Source: Solirubrobacteraceae bacterium (GTDB taxonomy: Bacteria > Actinomycetota > Thermoleophilia > Solirubrobacterales > Solirubrobacteraceae). From it: 39,628 bases of DNA. A program made the position numbers and the translations under genes. The stretch spans positions 1 to 39,628 of the forward strand of contig JAEMTR010000002.1 in the NCBI GenBank assembly GCA_016462245.1. Direction: 5' to 3'. Below are positions 24,025 through 32,937 of this stretch, in pieces. Position 1 is the first letter of the stretch. Each line of letters starts with the position of its first letter. The notes under the pieces are model-generated. The model made no database searches. It worked only from the letters and a program-made list of their open reading frames with translations, and was not told the DNA's origin.

Positions 24025-25491
24025 TCAGGTGGTGGCGGCCTCGTTGGCTTCTGCTTTGGAACGGATATCTGCGAGCTGGTCGTCGACCCAGTCGCCTGGG
24101 TCGCGCTCGGTGACGATCGCCTTGAGGCCATCGATCCGCTGCTTGCGCCGTTCAGGCTCCATCGTCAGCGCGCTGTAGATCGCATCGGCCAGCTCCTGAA
24201 TATTGAACGGGTTGACGCTGATTGCAAACTCGCCCAGCTCCTCATGCGCGCCGGTGTTTTCGGAGAGGATTGAGACGCCGTCGCGCTGGTTGACGAGCGG
24301 CCCCTCCTTGGCAACGAGGTTCATTCCGTCAAACATCGCGTTGACCAGCAGCACGTCGTACTGACGGTAGGAGGCCATCGCCTCTTCCAGATCGTCGCGC
24401 AGCTTCAGTTGGATCGGCATCCAGTCCGGCGTGCCGTGGCGGAGGTTGACGACGGCGACCAGCGCTTCGATCTTCGCTAGATATTCGGCGTACTCGGGAA
24501 CGTCGGTCCTTGATGGCATCAGCTGGGCGATGAACGAAACGTGCTCAAGGAACTCGGGGTGCTGATCGAGGAAGAGGTCGAAGGCCGTAAAGCCGCGAAG
24601 CACATTCTTCGAGAGGTCGGCGCGGTCAACGCGAAGGATCAAGTGTTCGCGGCGTCGCTGCTCCAGCTCTGCTTCCAGCTCCAGTGTCCGTGGCGAACTT
24701 CCGACCCTCTCGGTCGCCTCAGCGTCGATCGGCAGCGGGTAGGCGCGGATCCAGATCTCGCGGCCGTCGTAGAAGACGATGCCGCGCTCAAAGTCGACCT
24801 CAAGATCGAGCAGGTCGCGGCAACACTGGATGAAGTTGCGTCGGTAGGCCTGCGTATGGAAGCCGATGATGTCGTTGGCTAGCAGCCCTTCGTAAAGCTC
24901 GTTACGGATCTCGGTAGGCAGCACTCGCCAGGCGTCCGACTGCGGCCACGGAATGTGAATGAAGTGGTGGAGGAAGACGTCGGGCCGCGCCTCGCGGACG
25001 ATCCCCGGCAGCGTGTAGAGGTGGTAGTCGTGGACCATCACGACCGGGTCCGGCTTGTCGGCGATCTCCTCGATCACGGCCTGCGCGAGGTCATTGTTGA
25101 CGACCTTGTAGCCGAGCTCGAAGGCGTCGATCTCCCACTGGCGAACGTCAGGCGCGTTTGAGATATCCCAGAGGTAATGCTGGATGAACCAGAGCATCGG
25201 GTTGGCGAAGATGTTGTAGAAGCGGTCGAAGGCTTCGGCTTCGCTGTCGACCAGTCGCACCTCATATTCGCCGCCCAGTGGTGACTGCACGCTGAACGGG
25301 TGGCCATCGGCTTCGCGCGCCCGCAGGATGTCGCCGTCGGACATTGCGCTGGCAATCCAAACCGCCTTGCGGTGTGAGACAAGACCGGTCAAAGCGGTCA
25401 CCAAGCCGCCGCCGCCGCGGGTGATTTCGCCGTCCTCACTGAACGTCACTGGGCCGCGGTTTGAAACGAGCACGAATGGAGTCTGGGTCAC
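24025..25491 (-). CDS. otsA: GT20 family, trehalose-6-phosphate synthase-like
   Basis: 488 residues of the GT-B retaining GT20 family, which joins UDP(GDP)-glucose to glucose-6-phosphate. Visible: VSNRGPVTF with the glycine loop GGGGL, the acceptor-site HDYHLYTLP (154-162), FIHIPWPQSDAWRVLP, GFHTQAYRRNF, and the donor-site end VAKEGPLVNQRDGVSILSENTGAHEEL. The donor-phosphate motif reads R287-VDRADLS-K295, three residues longer between Arg and Lys than the RLDYSKG form of E. coli OtsA. This variant may mean a different donor or acceptor, so gene naming is tentative. No OtsB phosphatase lies in the window. GTG start at 25491. Confidence 0.82.
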   Translation of the reverse strand: MTQTPFVLVSNRGPVTFSEDGEITRGGGGLVTALTGLVSHRKAVWIASAMSDGDILRAREADGHPFSVQSPLGGEYEVRLVDSEAEAFDRFYNIFANPMLWFIQHYLWDISNAPDVRQWEIDAFELGYKVVNNDLAQAVIEEIADKPDPVVMVHDYHLYTLPGIVREARPDVFLHHFIHIPWPQSDAWRVLPTEIRNELYEGLLANDIIGFHTQAYRRNFIQCCRDLLDLEVDFERGIVFYDGREIWIRAYPLPIDAEATERVGSSPRTLELEAELEQRRREHLILRVDRADLSKNVLRGFTAFDLFLDQHPEFLEHVSFIAQLMPSRTDVPEYAEYLAKIEALVAVVNLRHGTPDWMPIQLKLRDDLEEAMASYRQYDVLLVNAMFDGMNLVAKEGPLVNQRDGVSILSENTGAHEELGEFAISVNPFNIQELADAIYSALTMEPERRKQRIDGLKAIVTERDPGDWVDDQLADIRSKAEANEAATT

Positions 25492-25498
25492 AACGGGC

Positions 25499-25504
25499 AG
25501 CCTA
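25499..25504 (-). promoter_or_regulatory. -10 element of the GT20 gene (near-leaderless)
   Basis: Minus-strand TAGGCT predicts a start at 25492, one base before the GTG; no SD. Confidence 0.4.
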
Positions 25505-25542
25505 CCTTCCCGCGCTAGAGCTCGCCCAGTCGCGAATGCGAT

Positions 25543-26961
25543 CTAGGCTCGAAGTTCGATCGCAAAGGTCGTGCGGCCCGGCGCACTCTCAACGCTCAGC
25601 GTTCCGCCCATCCGCTCAACCAGCTCATGGGCGATTGCGAGTCCAAGCCCAGCTCCGCGCGTTCCATCGGAGGTGTAGAACGGTTCGAAGGCGCGTTCCA
25701 GGTCGGCGCGCGGGATCCCTTCGCCAAAGTCGGTCACGGCGATTCGCGCGCGGTCCTCCGGCTGGCTGGTGGCGACGATCACGTCGGTGCCCTTCGGCGT
25801 GTGGGCGACGGCGTTGTCGACGAGGATCCGCACGACCTGAGAGAGTCGCTCGCGATCACAGCTGGCGTAGAGCGACTTTGCACCAACGCGCACCTCGAGC
25901 TGCGAGTCGTGTTCGGTCAGCGCTGGCACGAACTCATTTGCGACGTCGGTTGCGAGCTTGCCGATGTCGGTCCGCTCTCGCTGCAGCTCGACTGCGCCAG
26001 CGTCGATCCGCGATAGGTCGAGCAGGTCGGTCGTCAGCTTCTCAAGCCGCGCGACTCCGGTCCGCAACTGGCCGAGGAAGCGCAGCCGCGTCGGCTCATC
26101 AAGCTGCTCGTCTTCGAGCAGTTCGACGAAGCCGCTGAGTGAGAAGATCGGCGTGCGCAGCTCATGTGATGCGGTTGCGATGAAACGGCGCCGAGCGCTG
26201 TCGAGCTCCGAGAGTTGGATCTGCATCGCCTCGAGCGCTGCTGCCAGGCGGCCGAGCTCGTCGTCGTTGTCGACCGTGAAATGGGCTGAGCGGTCGCCGC
26301 CGGCGACTTGGCGGGCCGTCTCCTCGAGCCTTGAGACGCGACGGCCGAATGAGAGTGCGACGAGGTATCCGGCGATCAGGGCCAGCACCAATGCGATCAC
26401 AGCGGCGAGCAGAATCCGGTTGCGGACCAGCGCCACGTTGCGTTCCACGTTGCCCAGCGGGGCCGAGAATACGAGCACGTCGCCAAGTACGCGGCGACCG
26501 GTCTCGGGATCCTTCGAGAAGAGCGGGATCGCCGCCTCGCCGATCCGCCCGCTGGCTACCGACTCGACCGCCGTTGCAGTTTTGCCCGAGCCGATCGCCT
26601 GCAGCGCTGCAGGAAAGACGAGGTTGTCGATCGCGCTGCGCAGATCGGAATCGGACTTGACGAACGGCGCCGTACCTTTTCCGTTATTGCCGACGCCGAT
26701 CAGCGTTACGCGGGCGTTGGCTCGGTCTGCCGCTTCGCGCACGGCGAGGTCGATTTCGCCTACCGGCGCAGCCTCGATTAGCTTCTTTTCGATCACGCCG
26801 CGCAGGCGCTGGGCGTCGGCGGCGAGCTGCCCGGTTCGCTGGTCGGTCAGGCTCGACTGCAGCCGTGGCACGACGCCGGCATAGACGATCACCATCGCAC
26901 CGAGCGTGATCGCGAAGAAGAGCAGCGCCAAGCGGTTGGCGATCGATCTTGGTTGGCGCAT
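25543..26961 (-). CDS. Sensor histidine kinase
   Basis: 472 residues. TM1 (about 10-32), an extracytoplasmic sensor domain of ~148 residues, TM2 (181-204), HAMP (205-257), and DHp with the phospho-accepting H266 in ASHELRTPIFSLSGF. The HATPase domain has the N box (VDNAVAHTPKG), G1 (DFGEGIP), F box (FEPFYTSD) and G2 (GAGLGLAIA). The catalytic set is complete. The ATG overlaps the stop of the response-regulator gene by one base, so the pair is coupled. The stimulus cannot be inferred; the sensor domain has no recognised family. Confidence 0.93.
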   Translation of the reverse strand: MRQPRSIANRLALLFFAITLGAMVIVYAGVVPRLQSSLTDQRTGQLAADAQRLRGVIEKKLIEAAPVGEIDLAVREAADRANARVTLIGVGNNGKGTAPFVKSDSDLRSAIDNLVFPAALQAIGSGKTATAVESVASGRIGEAAIPLFSKDPETGRRVLGDVLVFSAPLGNVERNVALVRNRILLAAVIALVLALIAGYLVALSFGRRVSRLEETARQVAGGDRSAHFTVDNDDELGRLAAALEAMQIQLSELDSARRRFIATASHELRTPIFSLSGFVELLEDEQLDEPTRLRFLGQLRTGVARLEKLTTDLLDLSRIDAGAVELQRERTDIGKLATDVANEFVPALTEHDSQLEVRVGAKSLYASCDRERLSQVVRILVDNAVAHTPKGTDVIVATSQPEDRARIAVTDFGEGIPRADLERAFEPFYTSDGTRGAGLGLAIAHELVERMGGTLSVESAPGRTTFAIELRA

Positions 26962-27674
26962 CAGGACCCGTCAGGTTCACGGAAGCGGTAGCCAACGCCG
27001 CGCACGGTGAGGATGTAATTCGGCTCGCGCGTGTCGGCTTCTAGCTTCTCGCGTAGGTGGCGGATGTGAACGTCAACCGTGCGCGGGTCGCGGTAGTCGC
27101 TATTGCCCCAAACCTGGCTGAGTAGCTGGTCGCGGCTGAAGACTCGCCCCGGGCTGCCAGCCAGCGCCAGCAGAATCTCGAACTCGACGAAGGTCAGTTC
27201 GACCTGGTTGCCGTCGAGTACGACGCGGCGCTTCGGAAGGTCGATCTGAAGCTGGTCGTTGACGATCACCTCTTCGCTCTCTTCGCTAGCGTCGACCGCC
27301 AACGAAGAGCGGCGCAGCAACGCCTTTACGCGACTGCGGAACTCGCGAACAGAAAATGGTTTCGTGATGTAGTCATCGGCGCCGATCTCAAGGCCGACGA
27401 TTTTGTCGACCTCCTCCGACTTGGCGGTCAGCATGATGATCGGCACCGTGCTGCGGCTTCGTAGCCGCTGGCAGAGCTCGAAGCCATCCATCCGCGGCAT
27501 CATCACGTCGAGCACGACGAGGTCGAAAGTCGATTCGCGAAAGAGTTCGAGCCCCTCGCGCCCGTCGCTTGCCTGGACGACTTCGTAGCCGTCCTGCCTC
27601 AACGGGAAGGAGAGAAGCTCCTGAATTGACTGCTCATCATCGACGAGCAGAATGCGTGCGGTCCGCTCTGTCAT
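26961..27674 (-). CDS. OmpR/PhoB-type response regulator
   Basis: 237 residues. The receiver domain has the acidic pair in VDDEQS, phospho-acceptor D56 (VVLDVMMP), the Thr of MLTAKSE and the Lys of ITKPFS. The C-terminal winged helix has the recognition helix region SDYRDPRTVDVHIRHLREKLE. It is a DNA-binding activator or repressor controlled by the kinase encoded next. A very short 42-bp gap separates it from the divergent pseudopeptidase gene, which is a natural candidate target. The minus-strand -10 there predicts a 5-nt leader. Confidence 0.94.
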   Translation of the reverse strand: MTERTARILLVDDEQSIQELLSFPLRQDGYEVVQASDGREGLELFRESTFDLVVLDVMMPRMDGFELCQRLRSRSTVPIIMLTAKSEEVDKIVGLEIGADDYITKPFSVREFRSRVKALLRRSSLAVDASEESEEVIVNDQLQIDLPKRRVVLDGNQVELTFVEFEILLALAGSPGRVFSRDQLLSQVWGNSDYRDPRTVDVHIRHLREKLEADTREPNYILTVRGVGYRFREPDGS

Positions 27675-27685
27675 CTGCGAGTGCC

Positions 27686-27691
27686 AGCCTA
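27686..27691 (-). promoter_or_regulatory. -10 element of the response-regulator gene
   Basis: Minus-strand TAGGCT predicts a start at 27679, five bases before the ATG. Confidence 0.35.
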
Positions 27692-27698
27692 GGCGCTT

Positions 27699-27704
27699 TA
27701 CCCT
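27699..27704 (+). promoter_or_regulatory. -10 element of the M28-like gene
   Basis: TACCCT predicts a start at 27711, six bases before the ATG. The divergent -10 lies only 7 bp away, so the two promoters probably exclude each other. Confidence 0.35.
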
Positions 27705-27716
27705 TCCTCTACAGCA

Positions 27717-29483
27717 ATGCTTGACCCGCGCATCTATCGAGCAGCATTCGTCCCGGTGCTGTTCGTCCTAATCATCGTCGCCTTCTCACTTGAGAATCGG
27801 CCTGAGCCGCTGCGCTCGCAGTTAGTTCCGGCGGCTTTCGATGGGGCGAGAGCTGCGCGGATGATGAATTCGCTCAGCGCACAATTTCCTCAGCGCCGGC
27901 CTGGTAGCGCCGGTGATCAGGAGCTCGCTTCGCGCGTCGCTAAGGAGCTGCGAGCGGTAATGCCGAAGGTCGTGGTCAGCGAGCGCGCAGTGAATGACGC
28001 CAGCACGGTCGATGGTCAGCGCGACCTGATCAACGTTGAAGTGACGCAGCCCGGTTCGGCCCCGGGTGCGCCGCTGGTCGTGGTTGCCGCCCGCGATGCA
28101 CTGGCCCCAGGCTCCACTGCCGCACTTTCGGGAACGGCAGCGATGATCGAGATTGCTCGCGTGGTCGCGCTCGCCCGCCCACTGCGCAGCGTCACCTTCG
28201 CCTCGGTTAGCGGCTCGACCGGCGGGCAGGCGGGGATTAAGCAGCTCGCCGCGCGGCTACCACGACCGATCGGCGCGATGATCGTGCTCGGTGATCTGGC
28301 CGGGCCGGTGACGACCGATCAGCTCGTGACCGGTTGGTCATCCTCGCCGGGCGCCGCGCCTCTGGTTCTGTCGCGCACGGTGGCGACGGCGCTGCGAGCG
28401 GAGACGGGGCTGAAGGCCGCTTCGCCGCTGGCTCGCAGTGAGCTTGCCCGCTTTGCCTGGCCGGTCACCGTCGGGCAGCAAGGGCCAGCGGTTACGGCCG
28501 GAATCCCAGCCGTTCTGCTGTCAGCCAGCGGCGAGTTACCGCCGGCCGGTGACGCGCCGGTCGACTCGTCGCGGCTACAGAACTTTGGCCGCGCCGCGCT
28601 GCGCTCGCTCACGGCGTTGGACGCCAGCCCAAAGATCAGCGCCGCTAGCCCGAGCCTTGATCTCGTGATCACGCGCAAGCTGCTCCCGCCGTGGGCAATC
28701 CGCTTACTCGCCGCCGCGCTGCTGCTGCCGGCACTGTTAGCGGCCGCCGACGGGTTCGCGCGGCTGCGCCGCGAGCGCTCGCCCGTCGCCCGTTGGATCG
28801 TCTGGGTGCTCGCGATCGCATTGCCATTCGCACTGGCAGAGCTCTTCATCCGCGCGCTCGGATTATTCAGCGTCATAAATGCGACCGCGCCACCGGCTCC
28901 GCCCGGTTCGCTGCCGCTGGCTGCAGCAGGTATCGGCGCACTAGTAAGTGCGAGCGTGATCTTCGCGCTGGCCTTTCTCGTCCTGCGCCCGTTGATCAAC
29001 GGGGCGCTAACCGTCAGCGATTCGAGCGAGGCCCCTGGCGCCTCGTTGGCCCCGTCGCTCGTAGTCTGCCTCGTCGCGATCGTCGCCTGGATTTTCAATC
29101 CCTACGCCGCTCTGTTGCTAGTTCTGCCGGTCAACATTTGGCTCTTGGTCGGTGCCCGCGAGCTACCACTGCGACGTCGCTGGGCGATCTTCTGGATTCT
29201 CGTCAGCCTGCTACCCGTGGTCGCGGTGGTGCTCGTCTACCTCGATCAGTTTGCGCTCTCGCCGTTGGCGCTGATCTGGTTTATCTTCGTCGCGCTGGCG
29301 GGCGGAACTCCGCCGCTACTGGCCGCGCTCGGCTGGTGCTTAGCCTGCGGCGCTGGCGCCGCGGCGCTACTGCGCGCCGTGCGCCGCGATCGCGCACCCG
29401 ATCCGGCGATCACGGTCCGCGGGCCAGCTAGCTACGCCGGGCCGGGCTCGCTCGGCGGAGTCGATTCAGCTCGCCGACGCTGA
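27717..29483 (+). CDS. Membrane protein with a catalytically dead M28 peptidase-like domain
   Basis: 588 residues: N-terminal TM anchor (about 9-24), an extracytoplasmic domain (about 40-310) laid out like M28 aminopeptidases, and seven or so C-terminal TM segments. The M28 landmarks can be aligned: RRPGSAGDQELA; VVVAARDAL where the family has a metal-binding H (now A125); GSTAALSGTAAMIEIAR where DNASG carries the bridging Asp (now Ala); VTFASVSGSTGG where the catalytic Glu-Glu should be. All ligands are missing, so it should be inactive and may bind peptides or partners. Divergent from a two-component pair. Its stop overlaps the end of thiL by 18 bp. The M28 relation is by pattern only. Confidence 0.65.
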   Translation: MLDPRIYRAAFVPVLFVLIIVAFSLENRPEPLRSQLVPAAFDGARAARMMNSLSAQFPQRRPGSAGDQELASRVAKELRAVMPKVVVSERAVNDASTVDGQRDLINVEVTQPGSAPGAPLVVVAARDALAPGSTAALSGTAAMIEIARVVALARPLRSVTFASVSGSTGGQAGIKQLAARLPRPIGAMIVLGDLAGPVTTDQLVTGWSSSPGAAPLVLSRTVATALRAETGLKAASPLARSELARFAWPVTVGQQGPAVTAGIPAVLLSASGELPPAGDAPVDSSRLQNFGRAALRSLTALDASPKISAASPSLDLVITRKLLPPWAIRLLAAALLLPALLAAADGFARLRRERSPVARWIVWVLAIALPFALAELFIRALGLFSVINATAPPAPPGSLPLAAAGIGALVSASVIFALAFLVLRPLINGALTVSDSSEAPGASLAPSLVVCLVAIVAWIFNPYAALLLVLPVNIWLLVGARELPLRRRWAIFWILVSLLPVVAVVLVYLDQFALSPLALIWFIFVALAGGTPPLLAALGWCLACGAGAAALLRAVRRDRAPDPAITVRGPASYAGPGSLGGVDSARRR

Positions 29484-30455
29484 AGGATCCTCACCGATGC
29501 GGTGCTCGTAGCCATGGAGCTCTACCTGCTCGCCGCCAAGGCCGATGAAACGCACTTCACCGGGGCCATCAAGAACGCTGCCAACGCGGATCAGGCCGTC
29601 GATCTGAGCCGCAGCAGCTTCAGGCAGGCAGGCACAGAGCTCGAAGTCTTCGCCGCCGCTGGCGGCAAACTGAGCTGCATCGCGACCCAGCTCGGCGGCA
29701 ATTTGGCCGACGCCTGCGGCAAGCGGGATCGCTGCTAGCTCAATCTCTAACGTGACTGAGCTGCGTGTAGCAATCTCGCCAGCATCGGTTGCGAGGCCGT
29801 CGGAAAGGTCGATCAGCGCGCCGGCGCCGGCGCTGCGCAGCTCGCGAGCACAATCGAAACGCGGTTGTGGCCGCAGCTGAGCGCAGATCAGCGCTTCGCC
29901 TAGCTTCCGGTCGAGCTCGCCACCGGCAGCACCTTCGAGCAGCGCCAGCCCTGCCGCCGCGCCGCCGAGCGGCCCGCTGACAAATACGCCATCACCGACT
30001 CTCGCGCCGCCACGACCGATCAGCTGCTCTGCGTCGTCGCTCCAGCCGACGACAGTAACTGAGCAGAAGAGCGTTGATGAGCGAACCAAATCGCCACCGG
30101 CAACCGTCACGCCGGTCTCTTTGGCCAGCGCTTCGACCGAAGCGGCGAGGCTCAGCACGTCGCTTTCACTGAGGTCGCTGGGAACGCCGAGCGAGATGTA
30201 TGCCTCGCCGGGCTCGGCGGCCATCGCCGCCAGGTCGGAGAGAGCGACGGCTAGCGCCTTGTGGCCGACGTCGGCAACGGTTACGCGCTCGTTGCTGAGA
30301 CGAAAGTGGATTCCGTCGACGATCGAATCGACGCTCGTCACGCAGTAGGGCTTCGAACGGACTACGGCGCAGTCGTCACCGATCCAGTCGAGGTTACGCT
30401 CGCCGCGCTGGGCGAAGAGCTGCTCGAAGGCGCCGATCAGCGAGCGTTCGCTCAA
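29466..30455 (-). CDS. thiL: Thiamine-monophosphate kinase
   Basis: ATP-dependent phosphorylation of thiamine phosphate to the diphosphate cofactor. 329 residues of the PurM/ThiL fold: the N-terminal LIGAFEQLF, the Mg-binding GDDCAVV, SVDSIVDGIHF, LAVALSDLAAM, VAGGDLVRSS, GLATDAGEIA and SGGEDFELCACLP. The start is TTG at 30453-30455, 12 bp after infA; no better start is in frame. It lies in the same direction as infA and the PBP gene, and its end converges on the M28-like gene. Confidence 0.93.
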   Translation of the reverse strand: MSERSLIGAFEQLFAQRGERNLDWIGDDCAVVRSKPYCVTSVDSIVDGIHFRLSNERVTVADVGHKALAVALSDLAAMAAEPGEAYISLGVPSDLSESDVLSLAASVEALAKETGVTVAGGDLVRSSTLFCSVTVVGWSDDAEQLIGRGGARVGDGVFVSGPLGGAAAGLALLEGAAGGELDRKLGEALICAQLRPQPRFDCARELRSAGAGALIDLSDGLATDAGEIATRSSVTLEIELAAIPLAAGVGQIAAELGRDAAQFAASGGEDFELCACLPEAAAAQIDGLIRVGSVLDGPGEVRFIGLGGEQVELHGYEHRIGEDPSASAS

Positions 30456-30467
30456 CTTAAAACCCCG

Positions 30468-30686
30468 CTAGCGGTGGCGGTAGACGATCCGCGCGCGGTC
30501 AAGGTCGTATGGCGAGACTTCAACGCGGACGCGGTCACCGGGAAGGATTCGAATCCGGTAGCGGCGCATCTTGCCCGCTACGTGACCGAGCACGAGGTGT
30601 CCGTTGTCGAGTTTGACGCGGAACATCGCGTTTGGCAGCGCTTCAATAACGTCGCCTTCAAACTCGACTTTCTCTTCTTTAGCCAT
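30468..30686 (-). CDS. infA: Translation initiation factor IF-1
   Basis: 72-residue single OB-fold protein: VEFEGDVIEALPNAMFRV, NGHLVLGHVAGKMRR, RILPGDRVRVEVSPYDL, RIVYRHR. It binds the 30S A site and aids initiator tRNA selection. In most actinobacteria infA sits in the large ribosomal-protein cluster near rpmJ; here it stands alone between a PBP and thiL, so it may be a relocated or second copy. The predicted transcript starts two bases before the ATG, so the gene would be leaderless. Confidence 0.95.
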   Translation of the reverse strand: MAKEEKVEFEGDVIEALPNAMFRVKLDNGHLVLGHVAGKMRRYRIRILPGDRVRVEVSPYDLDRARIVYRHR

Positions 30687-30694
30687 CAGCGCTG

Positions 30695-30700
30695 ACCGTA
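30695..30700 (-). promoter_or_regulatory. Extended -10 of infA (near-leaderless)
   Basis: Minus-strand TGC-TACGGT predicts a start at 30688, two bases before the ATG; sequence nearly matches the rpsF element. Confidence 0.45.
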
Positions 30701-30716
30701 GCAGTCGCTGCGTCCG

Positions 30717-32867
30717 TTAACCGGGCGTAACGCCGCCTGTGCCTGGGTCAACGGGGGTTGGCTCCGGCGTTGGCGTTGGCGTCGGCGTTGGCGTTGGCGT
30801 TGGCGTCGGCGTCGGCTTCGGGTTCGGGGGCGACTCGTACTGGCCGCCGTTCTTCTTGTCGTCCTTGGGCTTCTTGTCCTTCTTCTTGTCCTTGGCGAGC
30901 GGATCGACGGCGTCGCCGGGCGCGCCCTCGGTTGCGTAGGTGCCAAGGAACTCGACCGCTACGAACGGGTCCTTCGGCTCTGGGAAGGGGTCGCAGGGAC
31001 GACCTTCCATCGCCGTTGTCATGAAGTCGCGCCAGATGCTGGCCGGGGCCGCCCCGCCGGACATGCCGCCCATCGAGATTGCTGCGTCCGGGTAGCCAAC
31101 CCAGACCGTCGTGTTGAGTGAGCTTGTGAAACCGCCAAACCAGGCATCGGTCGAGTCGTTCGTCGTTCCCGTCTTGCCCGCTACCGGGCAACCGAGCTGG
31201 GCGCCGGTTCCGGTGCCACCAATCACGTTTGCTTCCATCGCCTTGACCGCTTCGTAGGTCTGCCCGTCGCTGAAGGCTTTTACGCGGTCGCGGCGTCCAA
31301 GCGAGCTGTCGACCCGGCCATCGGCGAATTCGACCTTCTTGATCGCCACCGCGCGCGTCCGCCAACCGCCGTTATTAATCGTCGCGTAGGCGCGCGTCAT
31401 CTCAAGTGCGGTGACACCGTTGGTTAGGCCGCCGAGCCCTTCCGCCGGGTAGGCGTCGAGCTTGCTGGTGATGCCGAGGTCGTATGCGGCGCGGCGCACC
31501 TCTTCGGGCCCAACGTCAAGGTCGAGCTGCTGGAAGATCGTGTTGTCGGACTTCACGAGCGCCTGAAAAACGGACATCGATCCGCTGTACGAATGGTCGT
31601 AGGTTTGAACGTCAATCGGCGTTCCTGTTCCTTCGTCAACGAATTTCAGCGGCTTCGATTCGTAAGTTGTGGCATTGATGTCAACGCCTTGGCGCAAAGC
31701 TGCCATCAGCACCATCACCTTGAAGGTCGAGCCCGGCTGCCGTTGACCCTGAGCGGCAAGATTGAATTTTGACGCTGAGTAGTCGCCGGACGAAGCCATC
31801 GCCTTAATCTCACCGTTCTTTGGATCCATGCTGACGACCGCAGACGAGGGGCCTCCGCTTCCGAGATTGGCAGCGATCGCTTCACGCGCTCGCCGCTGGA
31901 GTTTCAGATTTACTGTCGTGTAGACCTTCATCCCGCCGGCGCGAACGCGGTCAGCGCCATAGCGGGCGACCAGCTCTTTCTTGACGTAGTCGAAGAAGTA
32001 TCCCTCGCGACGCTGTGCGTAATAGCTGCTCTGCTTGACGCCAAGTGGCTCGCGATTAGCGGCTGCCGCTTGGTCGGCGCTGATGTAGCCCTGTTCCTTC
32101 ATCTTCCGCAAGACTCGGGCGCGACGCTCGCGAGCCAGGTCGGGGGCCAAGAACGGGTTGTACCGCGATGGCGCCTGTGGCAGCCCGGCAAGTAGCGCTG
32201 ACTGGCTCAACGTCAGCTCGCTGGAAGACTTACCGAACAGCACGCGCGCAGCGGCCCCAACACCGACGGCGGTCTGGCCGCCAACGGTGCCATAGGGAAC
32301 GTTGTTGATGTACTCGTTGAGAATCCAGCGCTTGCCCTCGGCACCGGGGTGGCGCGCCTCAATCTCGGTCGCAAGCTTTGCCTCGCGGATCTTGCGGTTG
32401 ATCGTTCGTTCGCGCCCACCTTGGTACATGTTGCGAACCAGCTGCATCGTTAGCGTTGATCCGCCCTGGACGGTTGATCCGCTGGAGAAGTTCTGCACGG
32501 CGGCTCGCGCAACGCCTTCGTAATCAACGCCGTTGTGCTTGAAGAAGCGCTGATCCTCAATCGCCACGGTTGCGTCACGCATCTCTTGCGTGATCTGAGT
32601 TGCCTTCACCGGAGTTCGCAGCACGTCGCCTTGAATGAAGCCAAGTCGCGTCCCATCGGCGGCATAAACGGTCGAGGTTGCGCCTTGCTCAGCCGGTTTC
32701 AGTTCGCTCAGCTTTGGCGCCGACGAGGCGATCGAAGCGAGGTAGCCAAAACCTCCTAGAACAGCGATGAATGCTGCCGCTCCACCGATTGAGAGCAGGG
32801 CGAAGATCGCTCGCCCGGCACCTGCCTGGCTGCGACGACGACGAAGTTTTCGGCTGCGTAGAGACAC
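30717..32867 (-). CDS. Class A penicillin-binding protein (PBP1-like)
   Basis: Bifunctional peptidoglycan synthase of 716 residues from GTG 32867. Basic cytoplasmic start (RSRKLRRRR), TM helix (about 19-45), then a GT51 transglycosylase domain with the catalytic Glu in EDQRFFKHNGVDYEG and the QGGSTLTMQLVRNMY block, and a transpeptidase domain with S-x-x-K in PGSTFK, SDN and KTGTTND. The C-terminal tail is Lys-rich, then Pro-Thr repeats. An upstream ATG at 32963 is in frame but lies ahead of the likely -10 at 32938-32943, so GTG 32867 is preferred; it has no good SD. Divergent from a HAD gene. Confidence 0.92.
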   Translation of the reverse strand: MSLRSRKLRRRRSQAGAGRAIFALLSIGGAAAFIAVLGGFGYLASIASSAPKLSELKPAEQGATSTVYAADGTRLGFIQGDVLRTPVKATQITQEMRDATVAIEDQRFFKHNGVDYEGVARAAVQNFSSGSTVQGGSTLTMQLVRNMYQGGRERTINRKIREAKLATEIEARHPGAEGKRWILNEYINNVPYGTVGGQTAVGVGAAARVLFGKSSSELTLSQSALLAGLPQAPSRYNPFLAPDLARERRARVLRKMKEQGYISADQAAAANREPLGVKQSSYYAQRREGYFFDYVKKELVARYGADRVRAGGMKVYTTVNLKLQRRAREAIAANLGSGGPSSAVVSMDPKNGEIKAMASSGDYSASKFNLAAQGQRQPGSTFKVMVLMAALRQGVDINATTYESKPLKFVDEGTGTPIDVQTYDHSYSGSMSVFQALVKSDNTIFQQLDLDVGPEEVRRAAYDLGITSKLDAYPAEGLGGLTNGVTALEMTRAYATINNGGWRTRAVAIKKVEFADGRVDSSLGRRDRVKAFSDGQTYEAVKAMEANVIGGTGTGAQLGCPVAGKTGTTNDSTDAWFGGFTSSLNTTVWVGYPDAAISMGGMSGGAAPASIWRDFMTTAMEGRPCDPFPEPKDPFVAVEFLGTYATEGAPGDAVDPLAKDKKKDKKPKDDKKNGGQYESPPNPKPTPTPTPTPTPTPTPTPEPTPVDPGTGGVTPG
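30766..30813. repeat. Hexanucleotide repeat (8 units of GGCGTY)
   Basis: Eight consecutive 6-bp units encode the Pro-Thr tail of the PBP on the minus strand. Being a multiple of three, unit changes alter tail length without frameshift. Confidence 0.85.
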
Positions 32868-32937
32868 GTGGGTAGTTGTTCGCGGCAGTCTTGCTGGCAC
32901 CTTCCAAAAGCGCCCATTTCTACAGCGAAGAAAGACA

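Noticed and set aside
25461..26884. Long plus-strand frames opposite the histidine kinase
   Set aside because: The minus strand encodes a complete kinase with H, N, G1, F and G2 boxes; the opposite frames are Ser/Arg-rich shadows.
30766..30813. Hexanucleotide repeat as a phase-variation switch
   Set aside because: Units are multiples of three and code for a Pro-Thr tail, so slippage changes length but not frame.
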